DNA of 64,000 nt from Zeugodacus cucurbitae. Lineage: Eukaryota > Arthropoda > Insecta > Diptera > Tephritidae. Every line of letters starts with the position of its first letter. The first letter of the stretch is position 1. The stretch lies in contig NC_071669.1 in assembly GCF_028554725.1 (NCBI RefSeq), positions 33,780,001-33,844,000 on the forward strand, given 5' to 3'. Position numbers and translations under genes: made by a program. Below the pieces are notes generated by a model, which was not told where the DNA came from, did no database searches, and saw only the letters and a program-made list of their open reading frames with translations. This document shows, piece after piece, positions 1 through 10,270 of this stretch.

Positions 1-790
1 TATGTTCGATATCTGGGACCTTGAAAAGTTATAGTCCTTTTTCGAAATTTTTTTCACAAGTGATATGCACTATTTGTGTAAAGTTTTATTCCGCTATCTT
101 CATTGGTTCCTTATGTATACATTATAAAGTGAAGGAATTAGGTGGAATTCAAAATGGAGTTATAAGGAAAGTTGTAGTGGTTGTGAACCGATTTCGCCCA
201 TTTTTTATCCGTGTTAACAGGGTGTCAAGAAAATATTATATACCGAATTTCATTGAAATCTGTCGAGTAGTTCCTGAGATATTGTTTTTGACCCATAAGT
301 GGGCGATGCCATGCCCATTTTTCATTTTGTAAAAAAATGCGAGGAAGCTTCCTTCTGCTATTTCTTCTGTAAATTTTAGTGTTTCTGACGTTTTTCGTTA
401 GTGAGTTAACTCATTTTTAGTAATTTTCAATCTAACCTTTGTATGGGAGGTGGGCGTGGTTATTATCCGATTTCAACTATTTTCATGGTGTGTGGTGGGG
501 TACGTAAGAGAACCTACTGCAGAAAGTTTTATTTATATAGCTTCATAGGTTTGCGAGATATATACAAATAACGGATTCCAAAGAAATTACATCCACACAT
601 GCCCCTTCCTAGTGCGATCCTTTATTCCACATTTTACCTTTATAACTTTATTTATGGCTTAGTTATGACACTTTATAAGATTTTGGTTTTCGCCATTTTG
701 TGGGCATATCAATGGACCGATTTGGCCCATTTTTGAAAGCAACCTCTTCAGGGTGCCAAGGAATGCGTGTTCCAAGTTTCGTTAAGATAT
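1..790 (+). repeat. dispersed fly repeat, copy 1
   Basis: AT-rich sequence with no convincing gene. Phrases such as 'gtatgggaggtgggcgtgg', 'catttttagtaatttt' and 'aaaatattat..accgaatttcatt' recur in the same order, reverse-complemented, at about 53690-54260. This shows a dispersed repeat present twice in opposite orientation. 'Gtgggcg' stretches also recur inside the copy. The right edge near 790 abuts the broken mariner transposase. The family cannot be named from sequence alone; the 103-residue ORF at 21-332 is chance. Confidence 0.6.
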
Positions 791-792
791 CT

Positions 793-1273
793 TTTTTTTA
801 CGGGATCCTTTTTACGGCCAGATGCTCATGCAATATCGAAAGTATGCTGGGAGAAATGCATAGGCATGCCTCTATCTGAAGGTATGCTACATGACGGTCT
901 TGCATTATCAGTTTACGTACGGCATCGATGTTTTCTGGCACAACGGCTGTTTTTGGACGACCTTCACGGAATTCGTCTTTGAGCGAGCGTCAGCCACGAT
1001 TGAATTCGTTGTACCATTTTTTCACAGTGCTATAGAATGGTGCTTCATAGCCATACAAAGTTCATCGATGCACTCTTGTTCACGAGTTAATTCCATTTTT
1101 TGGCCGACATGAATTTTTGAATTCCCTGTAAATAAAACAATTCACGATTAAATGACAAAACATTCTGAGTGATGTTATGCTAAAAAATGTCCAACTTTCC
1201 AATGGAAATGTCAGATTGCACCTGGCAACACTTAGTGTTGCCTAGGCCAGAAATATATATAGCAGCCCTCGTA
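793..1273 (-). mobile_element. mariner (Tc1/mariner) 5' fragment, transposase pseudogene
   Basis: Read on the minus strand, a transposase N-terminus starts near 1110 and runs to about 793. It contains KKWYNEFNRG, GRPKTAVVPENIDAVRKL and LSILHEHLAVK, typical of the helix-turn-helix DNA-binding half of insect mariner transposases. A frameshift lies before KKWYNEF and a stop interrupts NRG-RS. The catalytic half is absent: the copy ends where the repeat at 1-790 begins. Upstream of the start is a short untranslated stretch, then a terminal inverted repeat (1246-1273, ending CAGCCCTCG next to a TA), as expected for mariner. Family assignment rests on remembered motif resemblance; sub-family is not decided. 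Confidence 0.78.
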
Positions 1274-1275
1274 GT

Positions 1276-2135
1276 TAAATCACTGCTCTGCAGCATATAT
1301 AAAGTTTAAATAATTGAACCACGCATTTTTAAATAAGTAAAACATTAAACATAAGTTGCGTAGCATTGCCATGGAATTAAAGAGGGTGAAGCAGTAATAC
1401 TTCATCTCACTGTCAATTGAAAGCACGCAATAAAACCTACGCCAACAATGGTAAACATCAAACGCGAAACCATTGAATACGTAAATAATTGTTGAATATA
1501 ATAATATTATCTTGCGTTAAATTCTAATTAATTCTACATACAGATATTTCAAACCTCATACGGCGCGTTAAAGGAACTCTCGAAGGGATGGAAATATGCA
1601 TTTGGGAGTGCAACAAGCAGGTGAAGAATTGGAATGACATGGTTTAAGTGATTTTGTAACCGTTTATCATCGCGACGTGTGTCAACTGGGTTTTGCCAAT
1701 GAGCTAAAGGGGAAAGCAGTTGCAATATTTTTAGACTTACCGGCACCTCAGTTAGCCGTACCATTAGCAGCTAAAACATAGAAATCAGAGGGTAAATTTA
1801 AGTGAATGTTTGTGATCATAAAAATTCAAAAATTTCTTAATTATGACGTTTTCGATACATTTTCACCTTGTATTGAAGAATCGTAACGTTGTTGTATCGC
1901 TTTAAAAGAATATGGATTCACCGAAATTAGTTCAATAGAAATACTACAGCAAGAGCATGATGTTAAGACTAGAACATTGCCCGTTCTAGATTTTGATTCC
2001 TGAAGCATAAGGTAATTATTATCAACATTTATGTTGTAAAAATTTAAATTTTACTTTATATTTTATAGAAACTCTCCTCCCAGAAATTGGATGATTCTAG
2101 TACTAGTGAAATTGATGAAAGAACAGATCCTACAA
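1276..2135 (+). pseudogene. TRMT61A: TRM61-like tRNA methyltransferase pseudogene, cassette copy A
   Basis: Degenerate copy of the catalytic subunit of tRNA (adenine-58-N1) methyltransferase, which with TRM6 methylates A58 of tRNAs using SAM. Exons are about 1355-1480, 1544-1791, about 1846-2012 and 2069-2135, separated by short introns with GTAAAT/CAG, GTAAAT and GTAATT/TAG borders. Recognisable pieces are VTVYHRDVCQLGF, FLDLPAPQLAVP (the DLPAP catalytic-region motif), the SFSPCIE region and VKTRTLPVLDF. The SAM-binding glycine-rich segment is missing, and frameshifts and stops occur in each exon. Retained introns exclude retroposition. The left edge meets a mariner end, the right edge a LINE. 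Confidence 0.75.
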
Positions 2136-2207
2136 AACTCCCACTGCAGACGGTTCCACAACTCCCACTGTTAACGGTTCTGCAACTCCCACTGCAGCCG
2201 GTTCCAT
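2136..2207 (+). repeat. three 24-bp tandem repeats
   Basis: Three adjacent 24-bp units (2136-2159, 2160-2183, 2184-2207) each begin AACTCCCACTG and end in GGTTC plus two or three variable bases. They lie at the junction between TRM61 copy A and the 2A-type LINE, so may belong to the 5' untranslated region of that LINE. Confidence 0.85.
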
Positions 2208-2262
2208 GTTACCGGAGTTGACCCGGATTTTATATGTCCTTTCATTTCGACGATCTAACCGT

Positions 2263-2930
2263 GTAGGAATCGGTAAGTACTAAATCTAGTTGTACGTCAT
2301 TGAAGCAACGCCTTGCAGCACGGTTGATCCTCATCATCTTACTCCTGGCTGGCATCGAGTCCAACCCAGGACCTGAGGTATTTTTCTGCTTCGTATGCGC
2401 TAAGAGGCTCCATCCAAATTCCACCTCGGTTAGGTATAACTCATGCAAAGGATGGAGCCATATTAAGACCTGTTTAGGCCTTAAGACTCATAGGGAGTGG
2501 ACCACACGTTATCTTACCCCATGCTGTCAACGCAATACTGCGACTGTTGCCACTACGCCACCCCCAGGGAGTGGCCAACTTAAGGCCACCAGGAACTTAA
2601 CTAGGCAGTATGACTCCCAGTCCAATCCCCCCAACCTTCATCCTGCTCCAATCCCCGTGCGAGGACCTCAAGGCAACTTCTGGTCCCTGGCACAGTCTGT
2701 TCCGTGTATCAGCCCATAATACGTCGGAACGTGACCACAGTCAAGTGCAATTCCTGCACTGGCTGGTGTAATTTTCCGACGTGCTCCGGCCTGCGCACCT
2801 CACGTGAGTGGAGTGTATCGTACGTTGCCCCATGCTGTAATAGGAGTCTGCCCCCGCAACAAACAACATCGGAGTCGCCAAACAACACCGAAGTGCGACA
2901 TTTTCCTTTGCGGGTAACACAGCTGTAACA
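2263..2930 (+). pseudogene. non-LTR retrotransposon ORF1 with 2A-like motif and two PHD-like fingers
   Basis: An open frame without ATG (from the stop near 2262) reads through a hydrophobic stretch, then LLLAGIESNPGP (about 2335-2375), matching the ribosome-skipping 2A consensus end NPGP. The usual Asp before I/V-E is absent. It is followed by a Cys-rich PHD-like finger (CFVCAKR...SCKGW..H..TC...PCC, about 2385-2535). A second finger with the same spacing (CNSCTGWCNFPTCSGL...APCC) follows at about 2735-2845 in another frame. The organisation 2A + PHD + endonuclease/RT is known for several APE-type LINE clades; the exact clade is not assigned. Frameshifts make it non-functional. Confidence 0.75.
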
Positions 2931-2995
2931 ACCTCCACCTGTCCGCCACTCCCTCACTCCCAGGGTCACGGCAACAACACCACGACACACCCGAC

Positions 2996-4060
2996 TCTTA
3001 CAATTCAACTGCAAAGAACTCCAGATCAAGATCGAGGAGATGGTGGATTTTATGAGCCGGGAAGGCGTATCAATAGCTGCGGTCCAAGAAACCAATCTAA
3101 ACAGCCACTCAGATATTCTGAGTTGTGCAGGCTTCAACGTTTTACATGAAGATCTGAAGTGATAAAGTGGTGGAGTCTTAGCATTCATACTACACAACAC
3201 CGTGCAATATCGGTTTATCGAAGGTGACATCGATAGGGATGCAAACATCGTGAAATGAAACATCGATGGCTCGATGTTTCTTCAAAACCCATCGAAATCA
3301 AAAACATCGGAAAAGAAAGCATTTCTTTTAGCCATAGCATCTTTAAAATGCAGTAATTTGAATCTCTGATCTAAAGCAGTAGCCTACGCCAGAATTAAAT
3401 TGCATAAATAAATCATAAAAGTAACCGCAGTATTGTCCAAGCGGACATTCCCTTAACGAATTCTACGTATTTTACAAAAATCGAATTCCAATGTAATAAA
3501 GCGTATCCAAATAGAGGGTGTGAGAAGTGTGAAGGGGTGAAGTAAAATTTTTATATAAAACATCGTTGAAAGTGACATCGATGCATCGACGTTTGTAGAT
3601 TCGAGACATCGATGGCTAAAATCGATGCTTTTTGACGAAAACATCGTTGTTTCAAACACATCGATACATCGTTTGCATCCCTAGACATCGACCGCAGGCA
3701 CACTATCCTAGAATGCCAAGGTATAGCTGTCCAGTCAGGCGATGTCGAGGTCGAAATATTTAATACATGCATCCCCCAGTTACAAGTTGCCCAACAGGAT
3801 ATCACCCGAATATTAGTGCGCTACTTCGTGGTGAAAACCGATCGATGCTAGGCGACTTTAACACGCACCACGATCTTTGGCATTCTTGTCTGTCAAGTGA
3901 TCGGAGAAAGATAGAGCTGGCAGAACAGATAGACGATTCGACATTCTGCACAATGAATGACGAAGCCCCCACCAGAATTATGGGCACCTGTAATAGCTCG
4001 ACTGATATTACAATCGCTTGCGGGGGTCTGATAAATACCTTAACCTGACGACCTATGCTA
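2996..4060 (+). pseudogene. endonuclease (EEP) part of the 2A-type LINE, split by a MITE
   Basis: From about 2996 the frame reads LQFNCKELQIKIEEMVDF and VAAVQETN-like residues (AAVQETNLN), then SGGVLAFILHNTVQYRF before 3225. After the inserted MITE (3234-3683) it continues, with MLGDFNTHHDLWHS at about 3845-3890. These are the usual N-terminal, GG-V and GDFN motifs of apurinic-type endonucleases of LINEs. Two stop codons follow LHEDLK near 3160 and further frame changes occur after 3760. It is the central part of the element that begins at 2136-2263 and ends near 5338. Confidence 0.75.
3234..3683. mobile_element. hAT-type MITE with perfect 8-bp target duplication
   Basis: A 450-bp insertion with perfect 13-bp terminal inverted repeats, TAGGGATGCAAAC at 3234-3246 and its reverse complement at 3671-3683. 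It is bounded by the identical 8-bp direct repeat GACATCGA at 3226-3233 and 3684-3691. Many ATCGATG-type words fill both subterminal regions. No transposase is encoded. An 8-bp duplication and AGGGATGCAAAC-like ends fit a non-autonomous hAT element. It sits inside the endonuclease frame of the 2A-type LINE, so it is younger than that copy. Confidence 0.92.
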
Positions 4061-4069
4061 ACTCTCGCA

Positions 4070-5338
4070 TCAGACCATCTTTGTCTGGATCGGAAAACCT
4101 CTTGACTTTATATCTGTGGTATCCGTAACTTCAAAAAAAGATATGTGGGTCGGCTTCACAGAATTTACCGATAACACCTTCAAACAATGCCCATTCATAC
4201 AGACATAACCGTTGGCGAACGTCAATTCCGAAAGGTGAATACCGCTGCTACTGCTCGTTTCATACCCGGATGCCGGAAGAATTGCAAATATGCGCCCGAA
4301 TTTCCCGGCTGAAGCGGCAGTTTTAGCAAATGAGCGTAACTCCTTACGCCAGGTCGATCCCTGTGATCCCCGCATAAGGGATCTCAATTTGGAGATTCGA
4401 CAACTAGTAAACAACTATAAGCGGACGAAATGGGTATTGCACTTGAAGTCCTGCAATCTTTCTACTGGAGTCTGGGCAACCGTCAAATCCTTGTCAAACC
4501 CGAGGAGACGTGACGACCGGGTTGAAATTCAATTCGGTAGCCATGCCTCCTCCGACCCGGAGTGGTGCGCGAGCTATTTTAGCAGAAAATTTATACTGCA
4601 CCCCCCGGTTGACAATGCTAAAAGACGTGTCACCAGACGGCTGCGCAAAATGCGAAACAACTGCGCGCCACTTGTTTTCACCAGTGGGGAGATTCAGGAT
4701 GTCATCAGGAAGAGTAAGTCCTCCAAAGCCATCGGCCCAGACGGAATCAATTCTCTGATGTTAAAACCTAGGTTCAACGGGAGTAGAATATCTCACCAAG
4801 GTACTCAATTTGTCGGTAACCACTCTTAAAATACCCGATATGTGGAAAATCGGAAGAGTTGTTCCACTACTGAGACTTAGGAAACCCGCCAACCAAAGGG
4901 AGTCTTATCGCCCGATAACTTTCCTTTCCCCAGTAGTGAAAACACTTGAGGCCATGCTGTTCCTCCATGTTGACGAAGGAATACAGACTACATCTTAATA
5001 TTCACGTCGATTGCGCACCAATACCGACTGTGAATAATCCCAAGATTTTGGGTGTCACATTTGACAATCTGCACTCCTTCACTCCACACACGACCGTGAT
5101 AATCACTAAAGTACAGAGCCGCAACAAAATTCTCAAGTCGCTAGGCAGTGGCACTTGGGGAAAGGATAAAGAAACGTTACTTACAAGGCTATCGGCCGGC
5201 CGATCGTAAATTACGCAACACCGGTATGGTCGCTTGGATGCAGCAGCACACAGCAATGGAAGATACAGAACACCGTATGCCGGTCAGCAACAGGATGCCT
5301 CTTGATGTCAACCGAAGCACATTTGTAAAAACAATGTA
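4070..5338 (+). pseudogene. reverse transcriptase part of the 2A-type LINE, catalytic core deleted
   Basis: The frame from 4290 to 4760 reads the linker and fingers region (KSSKAIGPDGINSLMLK). It then shifts to IPDMWKIGRVVPL and RESYRPITFLSPVVKTLEAMLFLHV (4800-4975). At about 4990-5000 it jumps to CAPIPTVNNPKILGVTFD, the region after the active site. The stretch that should carry the AFD-type motif, GVPQGS and YADD is therefore missing, so this copy cannot encode a working polymerase. The 3' end lies near 5338. Together with 2136-4060 this is one decayed element about 3.2 kb long. Confidence 0.75.
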
Positions 5339-5385
5339 ATGAAGTGTTAGTGTATAATAAGAGCATTATATAAATTAAAAGTTAA

Positions 5386-5538
5386 CTAATAATCGAAAAA
5401 TCGCCACCTAAAATTTTCAACTTAAAATGCGAATATTTCGAAAACTATAAGTTTATATTCGTAATCTGGAGATCCTCCTATATCCAACCATCCCTATTTC
5501 AGCCCTGAAATCGGAGAATACCGTATTAAAGTTTCCCC
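5386..5538 (-). repeat. one-arm remnant of the foldback family
   Basis: Sequence such as 'aaaactataagttta', 'ttcgtaatctggagatc', 'ctgaaatcg' and the terminal 'taaagtttcccc' matches one terminal arm of the foldback elements at 43723-44963 and 49051-50263. Only about 150 bp remain. Its outer end abuts TRM61 cassette copy B. Confidence 0.7.
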
Positions 5539-6294
5539 AATTATTGAACCACACATTTTTAAATAAATAAAACGAAAAATATGAGTTTTCTAAAGCTAAA
5601 AGATGGAATTGAAGACTGTAAATGCGATGTACGCAAAAAGGATGAAACCAGGGAATATGTAAATAATTGTTAAATAGAATATCTTGCCTTAAATTCTAAT
5701 TAATTTTCCATACAGATATTTCAAACCTCATACGGCGCGTTAAAGTTTCGCAACCTAGTTGGTGTCACTTATGGTAGCAGCGTAGAACTCTTGAAGGGAT
5801 AGGAATATGTGCTGCAAGCAAATCCAGAATTATGGACGCAAACCCTGCTACATCGAACACAAATCATTTACACACCAGATATTAGGTTGAATGTCACATT
5901 TTTGCGTGCAATTAAACCAATATGTCAACACATACACGTGAATAATTGGAACGATATTGTTTAGGTGCTTTTGTAACCCCTTATTTTTTGACTTACCGGC
6001 ACCTCAGTTGGCCGTACCCCTAGCAGCTAAAACACAGAAATCAGAGGATAAATTTAAGTGAATGTTTGTGATCATAAAAATTTAAAAACTTCTTGTATGT
6101 TTATTTAGGAGGACCTTTTTGATTCATTTTCACCTTGTATTGAGGGATCATAACGTTGTAGCATTGCTTTACATGGATTAACCGAAATTAGTTCAATGGA
6201 ATTACTACAGCAAGAGTATGGATGTTAGACTAGAACGTCGCCCATGCTAGATTTAGAATTTCTGAAGCATAAGGTAATTATTACCAACATTTAT
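5539..6294 (+). pseudogene. TRMT61A: TRM61-like pseudogene, cassette copy B, 5' part
   Basis: This copy begins in the 5' flank and exon 1 (about 5570-5660). Intron 1 ends at CAG near 5715. Exon 2 (5716-6050) keeps LVGVTYGSSVELLKG, NPELWTQTLLHRTQIIY and TPDI. It then jumps directly to FLRAIKP: the SAM-binding segment normally between these is deleted, exactly as in copy C. Exon 3 (about 6105-6273) keeps SFSPCIE and LTEISSMELLQQE. A TAG replaces the Trp after LLKG. The last intron is interrupted by the Jockey-1 insertion at 6294; the rest resumes at 10271. Confidence 0.78.
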
Positions 6295-6434
6295 TTTTTT
6301 TTTTTTTCAATATTTCCTTATTTATTGAATCTGCTTGTTTTTAAGCCTAACAACAAGTTATAAAATCTTAAATCTATTTAAAAGCTAGACAAGCTCAACC
6401 AAGTGATTGAGCTGTATTGGTGAAACGTTGCTCT

Positions 6435-9095
6435 TTAGTACGCAGGCATATCCCTTCTTTTTAGGCGTGTTTGATCGCAGGAATGTACTAAAGCATTAGC
6501 CAATGGGTTTGGGTGATCTCGGAGTTTAGATATATATTTCAATCTGCTGTCCTCTACTTCTTTCTTTACCATAGGGATACCAAGATCTTTATGGATATTT
6601 TCATTGCGCATGTACCATGGTGAGCACGTGATTGATCTAAGCATTTTCGATTGGAACCTTTGTATTATATCAATATTAGTTGCACAGGTCGTACCCCACA
6701 GTTGAATGCCATACATCCAAATCGGCTTTATAACCGCATTGTATAAAAGCACTTTGTTGTCTAAGCTAAGTTTAGAGTTTTTATTTAAAAGCCAATTTAA
6801 ATTTGCAGCTCTTATCTTCATGCACGTTATTTTACTAGATATATGTTTTCTCCACGTAAGCCTTCTATCTAGGTGAATACCAAGATAGGTAACTTCATTC
6901 GCTTGGGGCACCAAAATATTGTTCATTTTTACTGCCGGACACATTTTTGGTCTTAGAGAAAATGTAACGTGCTTGCACTTTTGTTCATTCACATTTATAC
7001 GCCAGTTTGCTAGCCATTCTTCGACAGAACTTAAGTGGTTCGCCAATATTCTTGATGCTATAATGGGGCATTTGTTACGACTCACTAAAGCTGTGTCATC
7101 CGCAAAAGTTGATGTCAAAACATTATTAGCAGTTGGAAGATCAGCTGTATATATGATGTATAGAGTTGGGCCTAAAACACTGCCCTGTGGTACTCCAGCC
7201 CTTATTGAACGTTCATTAGATATAAAATCACCTACTTTTACAGCAAATTTTCTTTTTTTTAAATAGGACTCCAAGGTTTTATGCAATTGGAAAGGTAAAA
7301 TTTTTTTAATCTTATACAAAAGTCCTTCATGCCAAACTTTATCAAACGCCTGAGCCACATCTAGAAATATAGCAGAACAGTACTCTCTATGTTCGAATGC
7401 CTTCCTAATTTCGTTAGTTATTCTATTTACTTGCTCTACAGTGCCATGTTGTGCACGAAAACCGAATTGGTGCGTTGGTATTACCCTATTTTCATGAAGG
7501 AAAGGAGACATCTTTGATAGTAACACTTTTTCAAATATTTTAGAAAGACAGGGTAGAAGACTGATTGGTCTGTATGAAGACGGCTGTGTCAGGTCTTTTC
7601 CCGGTTTATCTATCATGATTATCTGCGACTTTTTCCACGAAATTGGATAGTACCCGAAGCCAAGAATTGCATTAAAGAGCAAGGAGAGCACTGCTATAGC
7701 AATATTTGGCAACTCAATTAACATTTTTGGAGTAATATTATCGTATCCTGAAGACTTTTTCGGATTTAGCTCTTTTAGGATCTTGGTAATTTCATAAGTA
7801 GACGTCCTAATAGACACGCTTGACTCGTTTGCGATATTGGGCAAAGTTGGTAACTTAAAATTGTATTTTGGACCATTGGGTTGAAATACCTTTCCTAGGT
7901 GATTTGCAAAGCAATTTGCCTTTTCCTCATTACTACGCGCCCAATTACCATTCAAATGTCTTATAGGCATGTTGGAATCTACTGGTGGCTTAAAAGACTT
8001 TTGGGCTTTCCAAAGAGAGTTTTGCTTGGTAGAATTTGGACACAGTTTCTTTATATAATTTTCAGTGCTGTATTCTTCCTCGCGTTTAAGCGCTTTTTTT
8101 AACTTACGTACAGCAGATTTCAGTTGAAGCTGAGTAGAAGGAGAGCGATGTATCTGCCATTCGCGTCTAGCTCGCCTTTTTTCGTTCACAAGCTTTTCTA
8201 TTTCATTATTAGTCATGTTTCTAAAAACCTTAATTTTTCTTTTTGGTGTTGCCAAGACAGCTGCATTAGTTACTACATCATTAAATTCTTCTATACTGTT
8301 ATCAATATCTCTTCCTGTATTTATTTTTAAATCTATGTTAATGTGGCTACTGATATATTTTCTATATTTCAACCAGTTTGTTTTATGAGTTGTTAGAGAA
8401 ACTTTCGGCTCAACTATCATGGGCTGTTCGCATAACTTTATTAGTACAGGAGAATGATCAGAAGATAAGTCAGTACATGTATCTACTGTTATTAGCGATC
8501 TATCTATGTTTTTGACTACAGCAAAATCTATTAAGTCTGGTATTTTGTTTCTATCACTGGGCCAGTATGTCGGCTTACCAGGAGATATTATGTCAAGGTT
8601 ATTGTGCTTATTTATAATAGTGTAGTACAGCTGCCGTCCTTTCGGATTAATAAGACGTGAGCCCCAGTACATGTGTTTTGCATTGTAATCTCCACCTGCT
8701 AGAAATCTTGGACCTAGCGTTCCAAAAAAGTCTTTAAATTCGCAATCTGTAATTTTAAAGCGAGGTGGACAATATATAGCAGTTAGATTAAGGTCAGCAC
8801 CCCGATTTTTCAAAGATATTGTTGTAGCTTGTAACTGGGCTGTAGCATGCGGTTCTAAAGCGTGGTGGCTTAACCGATTTCTAACCAATACTGCTGTTCC
8901 ACCGTGCGCCTTTCCATCTGGATGATTTGTAGCATGAAGTCTATATCCCGGTATAAAGAAATTGTTCTTATTTGTTAAATGAGTTTCTGATAGCAGCATA
9001 ACATCTATGCTTTTTTCAGTCAGAAATTGTATTATCTCCAGTTTGTGTTGGTTTATACCATTGGCATTCCATAAACAAATATTTAGTATACTCAT
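6435..9095 (-). CDS. Jockey-1 ORF2: endonuclease and reverse transcriptase
   Basis: This 886-residue protein would nick target DNA and copy the element RNA from the nick. Residues 1-225 form an apurinic-type endonuclease: LSETHLTNK, GGTAVLVRN, GGDYNAKH (Tyr where most have Phe) and SSDHSPVL. The reverse transcriptase follows: SSYRPISLLP, FGFRAQHGT, IFLDVAQAFDKVW (about 578), AGVPQGSVLGP (about 633) and the catalytic FADDTAL (about 665), then YLGIHLDRRLTW. No RNase H domain is seen, as expected for the Jockey clade. Its ATG overlaps the ORF1 stop as ATGA (9092-9095), suggesting stop-restart translation. All key residues are present. Confidence 0.94.
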   Translation of the reverse strand: MSILNICLWNANGINQHKLEIIQFLTEKSIDVMLLSETHLTNKNNFFIPGYRLHATNHPDGKAHGGTAVLVRNRLSHHALEPHATAQLQATTISLKNRGADLNLTAIYCPPRFKITDCEFKDFFGTLGPRFLAGGDYNAKHMYWGSRLINPKGRQLYYTIINKHNNLDIISPGKPTYWPSDRNKIPDLIDFAVVKNIDRSLITVDTCTDLSSDHSPVLIKLCEQPMIVEPKVSLTTHKTNWLKYRKYISSHINIDLKINTGRDIDNSIEEFNDVVTNAAVLATPKRKIKVFRNMTNNEIEKLVNEKRRARREWQIHRSPSTQLQLKSAVRKLKKALKREEEYSTENYIKKLCPNSTKQNSLWKAQKSFKPPVDSNMPIRHLNGNWARSNEEKANCFANHLGKVFQPNGPKYNFKLPTLPNIANESSVSIRTSTYEITKILKELNPKKSSGYDNITPKMLIELPNIAIAVLSLLFNAILGFGYYPISWKKSQIIMIDKPGKDLTQPSSYRPISLLPCLSKIFEKVLLSKMSPFLHENRVIPTHQFGFRAQHGTVEQVNRITNEIRKAFEHREYCSAIFLDVAQAFDKVWHEGLLYKIKKILPFQLHKTLESYLKKRKFAVKVGDFISNERSIRAGVPQGSVLGPTLYIIYTADLPTANNVLTSTFADDTALVSRNKCPIIASRILANHLSSVEEWLANWRINVNEQKCKHVTFSLRPKMCPAVKMNNILVPQANEVTYLGIHLDRRLTWRKHISSKITCMKIRAANLNWLLNKNSKLSLDNKVLLYNAVIKPIWMYGIQLWGTTCATNIDIIQRFQSKMLRSITCSPWYMRNENIHKDLGIPMVKKEVEDSRLKYISKLRDHPNPLANALVHSCDQTRLKRRDMPAY

Positions 9096-10270
9096 TTTTT
9101 AGATAATAAGGTCTGTAGCATTTGATTTTGTGATTTGATTAAATCTTGGATCATGTTTTGCATGCTAGACATAAATTGTGTCATACATTGAGTAAGGTTT
9201 AGGATCATATTTTCAATACCTCCATTAGGTGGATTTTGGGGTTGTTGCATTTGCACAACGCTGCCTTTTAGCACATTTGCATAGCTTCCTTGGATAAGAC
9301 TATTCTTAGAATTACCAGGTTTCGAACTCTGGTCTGTAACTACTATATTTTCGTTACGAGGGATATTCATCATTTGGTTACGACGAGCTTGAATTCCCAG
9401 CGATAATTTTGATTTTAAGTCTTTATATACAGGGCAGCCCCTGTAGTTAGCAGTGTGATTTCCTCCACAATTACTGCATTTTTTATTTGTATCCTCTTTT
9501 TTAAGAGTACATTTTGATGTTGGGTGTAAATCACCACATACCACACAAACACTGCGTAGAGTGCAATAGGACTTGGTATGCCCATACTCTTGGCAGTTGG
9601 TGCATTGTACCGGACCATTTCTTTTATGAGGTTCTTCTACGGTAATTCTACGATGTAACAAATATTTTAAGTTGTATATTGGATGGGTTTCATTCCTTTT
9701 AATTGGGTTAGAGTTTGGCAGCAATTCGACTTTAAACATTGGTTGTGGTACCTTATTTCTATTGAAAATATTTACTACATTTTTAATTTCAAAGCCGCAT
9801 TCTTCAAGGGCTTCTTTGACATCATTAGACTCTACCGAAGACTCTATGCCTTTTACAACAACAACTAGGCCTTTCGAGCTCTTCAGTTGATAAGAATAAT
9901 AGTTTTTATTGTTATTTGACAAAAATTTCACTATATCCATAAAACTTTTCTCAGTGTAGGACTGTATTTTAGTTTCATCTATATTGCCTTTTTTCAAAGG
10001 CACTATATGAAAATTGTTAGTACCCACAATTTCACTTAGTTTCGCAACAAGTACATTAGAGCTACGCTCTCGCAAATATATTGGCGGCGGCTTGGCATTC
10101 ACGACTGTGGTGGTACCCTTCGCATCGTCGTTCGATCCATTGCTTAGTATGGCAAATCTGTTGCCATTTAAAGTTCCTGGCTTATTTGTATCAAGCGTGG
10201 CTGGTTGGAATTTTTTGGAATTGACCGCTGACTTTAAAGGACTTGATTTCCTTTTAATATTGACGTAGCG
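9092..10270 (-). CDS. Jockey-1 ORF1: Gag-like RNA-binding protein, start codon lost
   Basis: Gag-like protein that would package the element RNA. The frame is open from the extreme 5' end of the insertion (10270) to the stop at 9092, about 392 codons, but has no ATG near its start; the first codons read RYVNIKRKSSPL. NRFAILS is an N-terminal motif common in Jockey-type ORF1. Three zinc knuckles lie near the C-terminus: CTNCQEYGHTKSYC, CVVCGDLHPTSKC and CSNCGGNHTANYRGC. The tail is Gln/Met-rich (MQNMIQDLIKSQNQ), possibly coiled. Truncation removed the initiator Met, so translation would need an upstream or non-AUG start. Confidence 0.9.
   Translation of the reverse strand, partial: RYVNIKRKSSPLKSAVNSKKFQPATLDTNKPGTLNGNRFAILSNGSNDDAKGTTTVVNAKPPPIYLRERSSNVLVAKLSEIVGTNNFHIVPLKKGNIDETKIQSYTEKSFMDIVKFLSNNNKNYYSYQLKSSKGLVVVVKGIESSVESNDVKEALEECGFEIKNVVNIFNRNKVPQPMFKVELLPNSNPIKRNETHPIYNLKYLLHRRITVEEPHKRNGPVQCTNCQEYGHTKSYCTLRSVCVVCGDLHPTSKCTLKKEDTNKKCSNCGGNHTANYRGCPVYKDLKSKLSLGIQARRNQMMNIPRNENIVVTDQSSKPGNSKNSLIQGSYANVLKGSVVQMQQPQNPPNGGIENMILNLTQCMTQFMSSMQNMIQDLIKSQNQMLQTLLSKK

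Larger units (their letters stand above)
6295..10270 (-). mobile_element. Jockey-clade LINE, nearly full length (Jockey-1)
   Basis: A 3976-bp insertion flanked by the 14-bp target-site duplication TTACCAACATTTAT (6281-6294 and 10271-10284), which lies in the last intron of TRM61 copy B. On the minus strand it runs from ORF1 through ORF2 and a 3' untranslated region of about 125 bp to a poly(A) tail (T-run at 6295-6309). Both ORFs are open with no frameshift. The 5' end falls inside the start of ORF1, so the internal promoter and start codon are missing. The intact frames and clear duplication point to a recent insertion. Confidence 0.93.

Noticed and set aside
1276..2135. TRM61-like sequence as a processed pseudogene
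   Set aside because: The exons are separated by recognisable introns at the same places in all copies, so an RNA intermediate is unlikely.
3453..3805. Minus-strand frames inside and beside the MITE
   Set aside because: They consist of ATCGATG-rich subterminal repeats and LINE antisense sequence.
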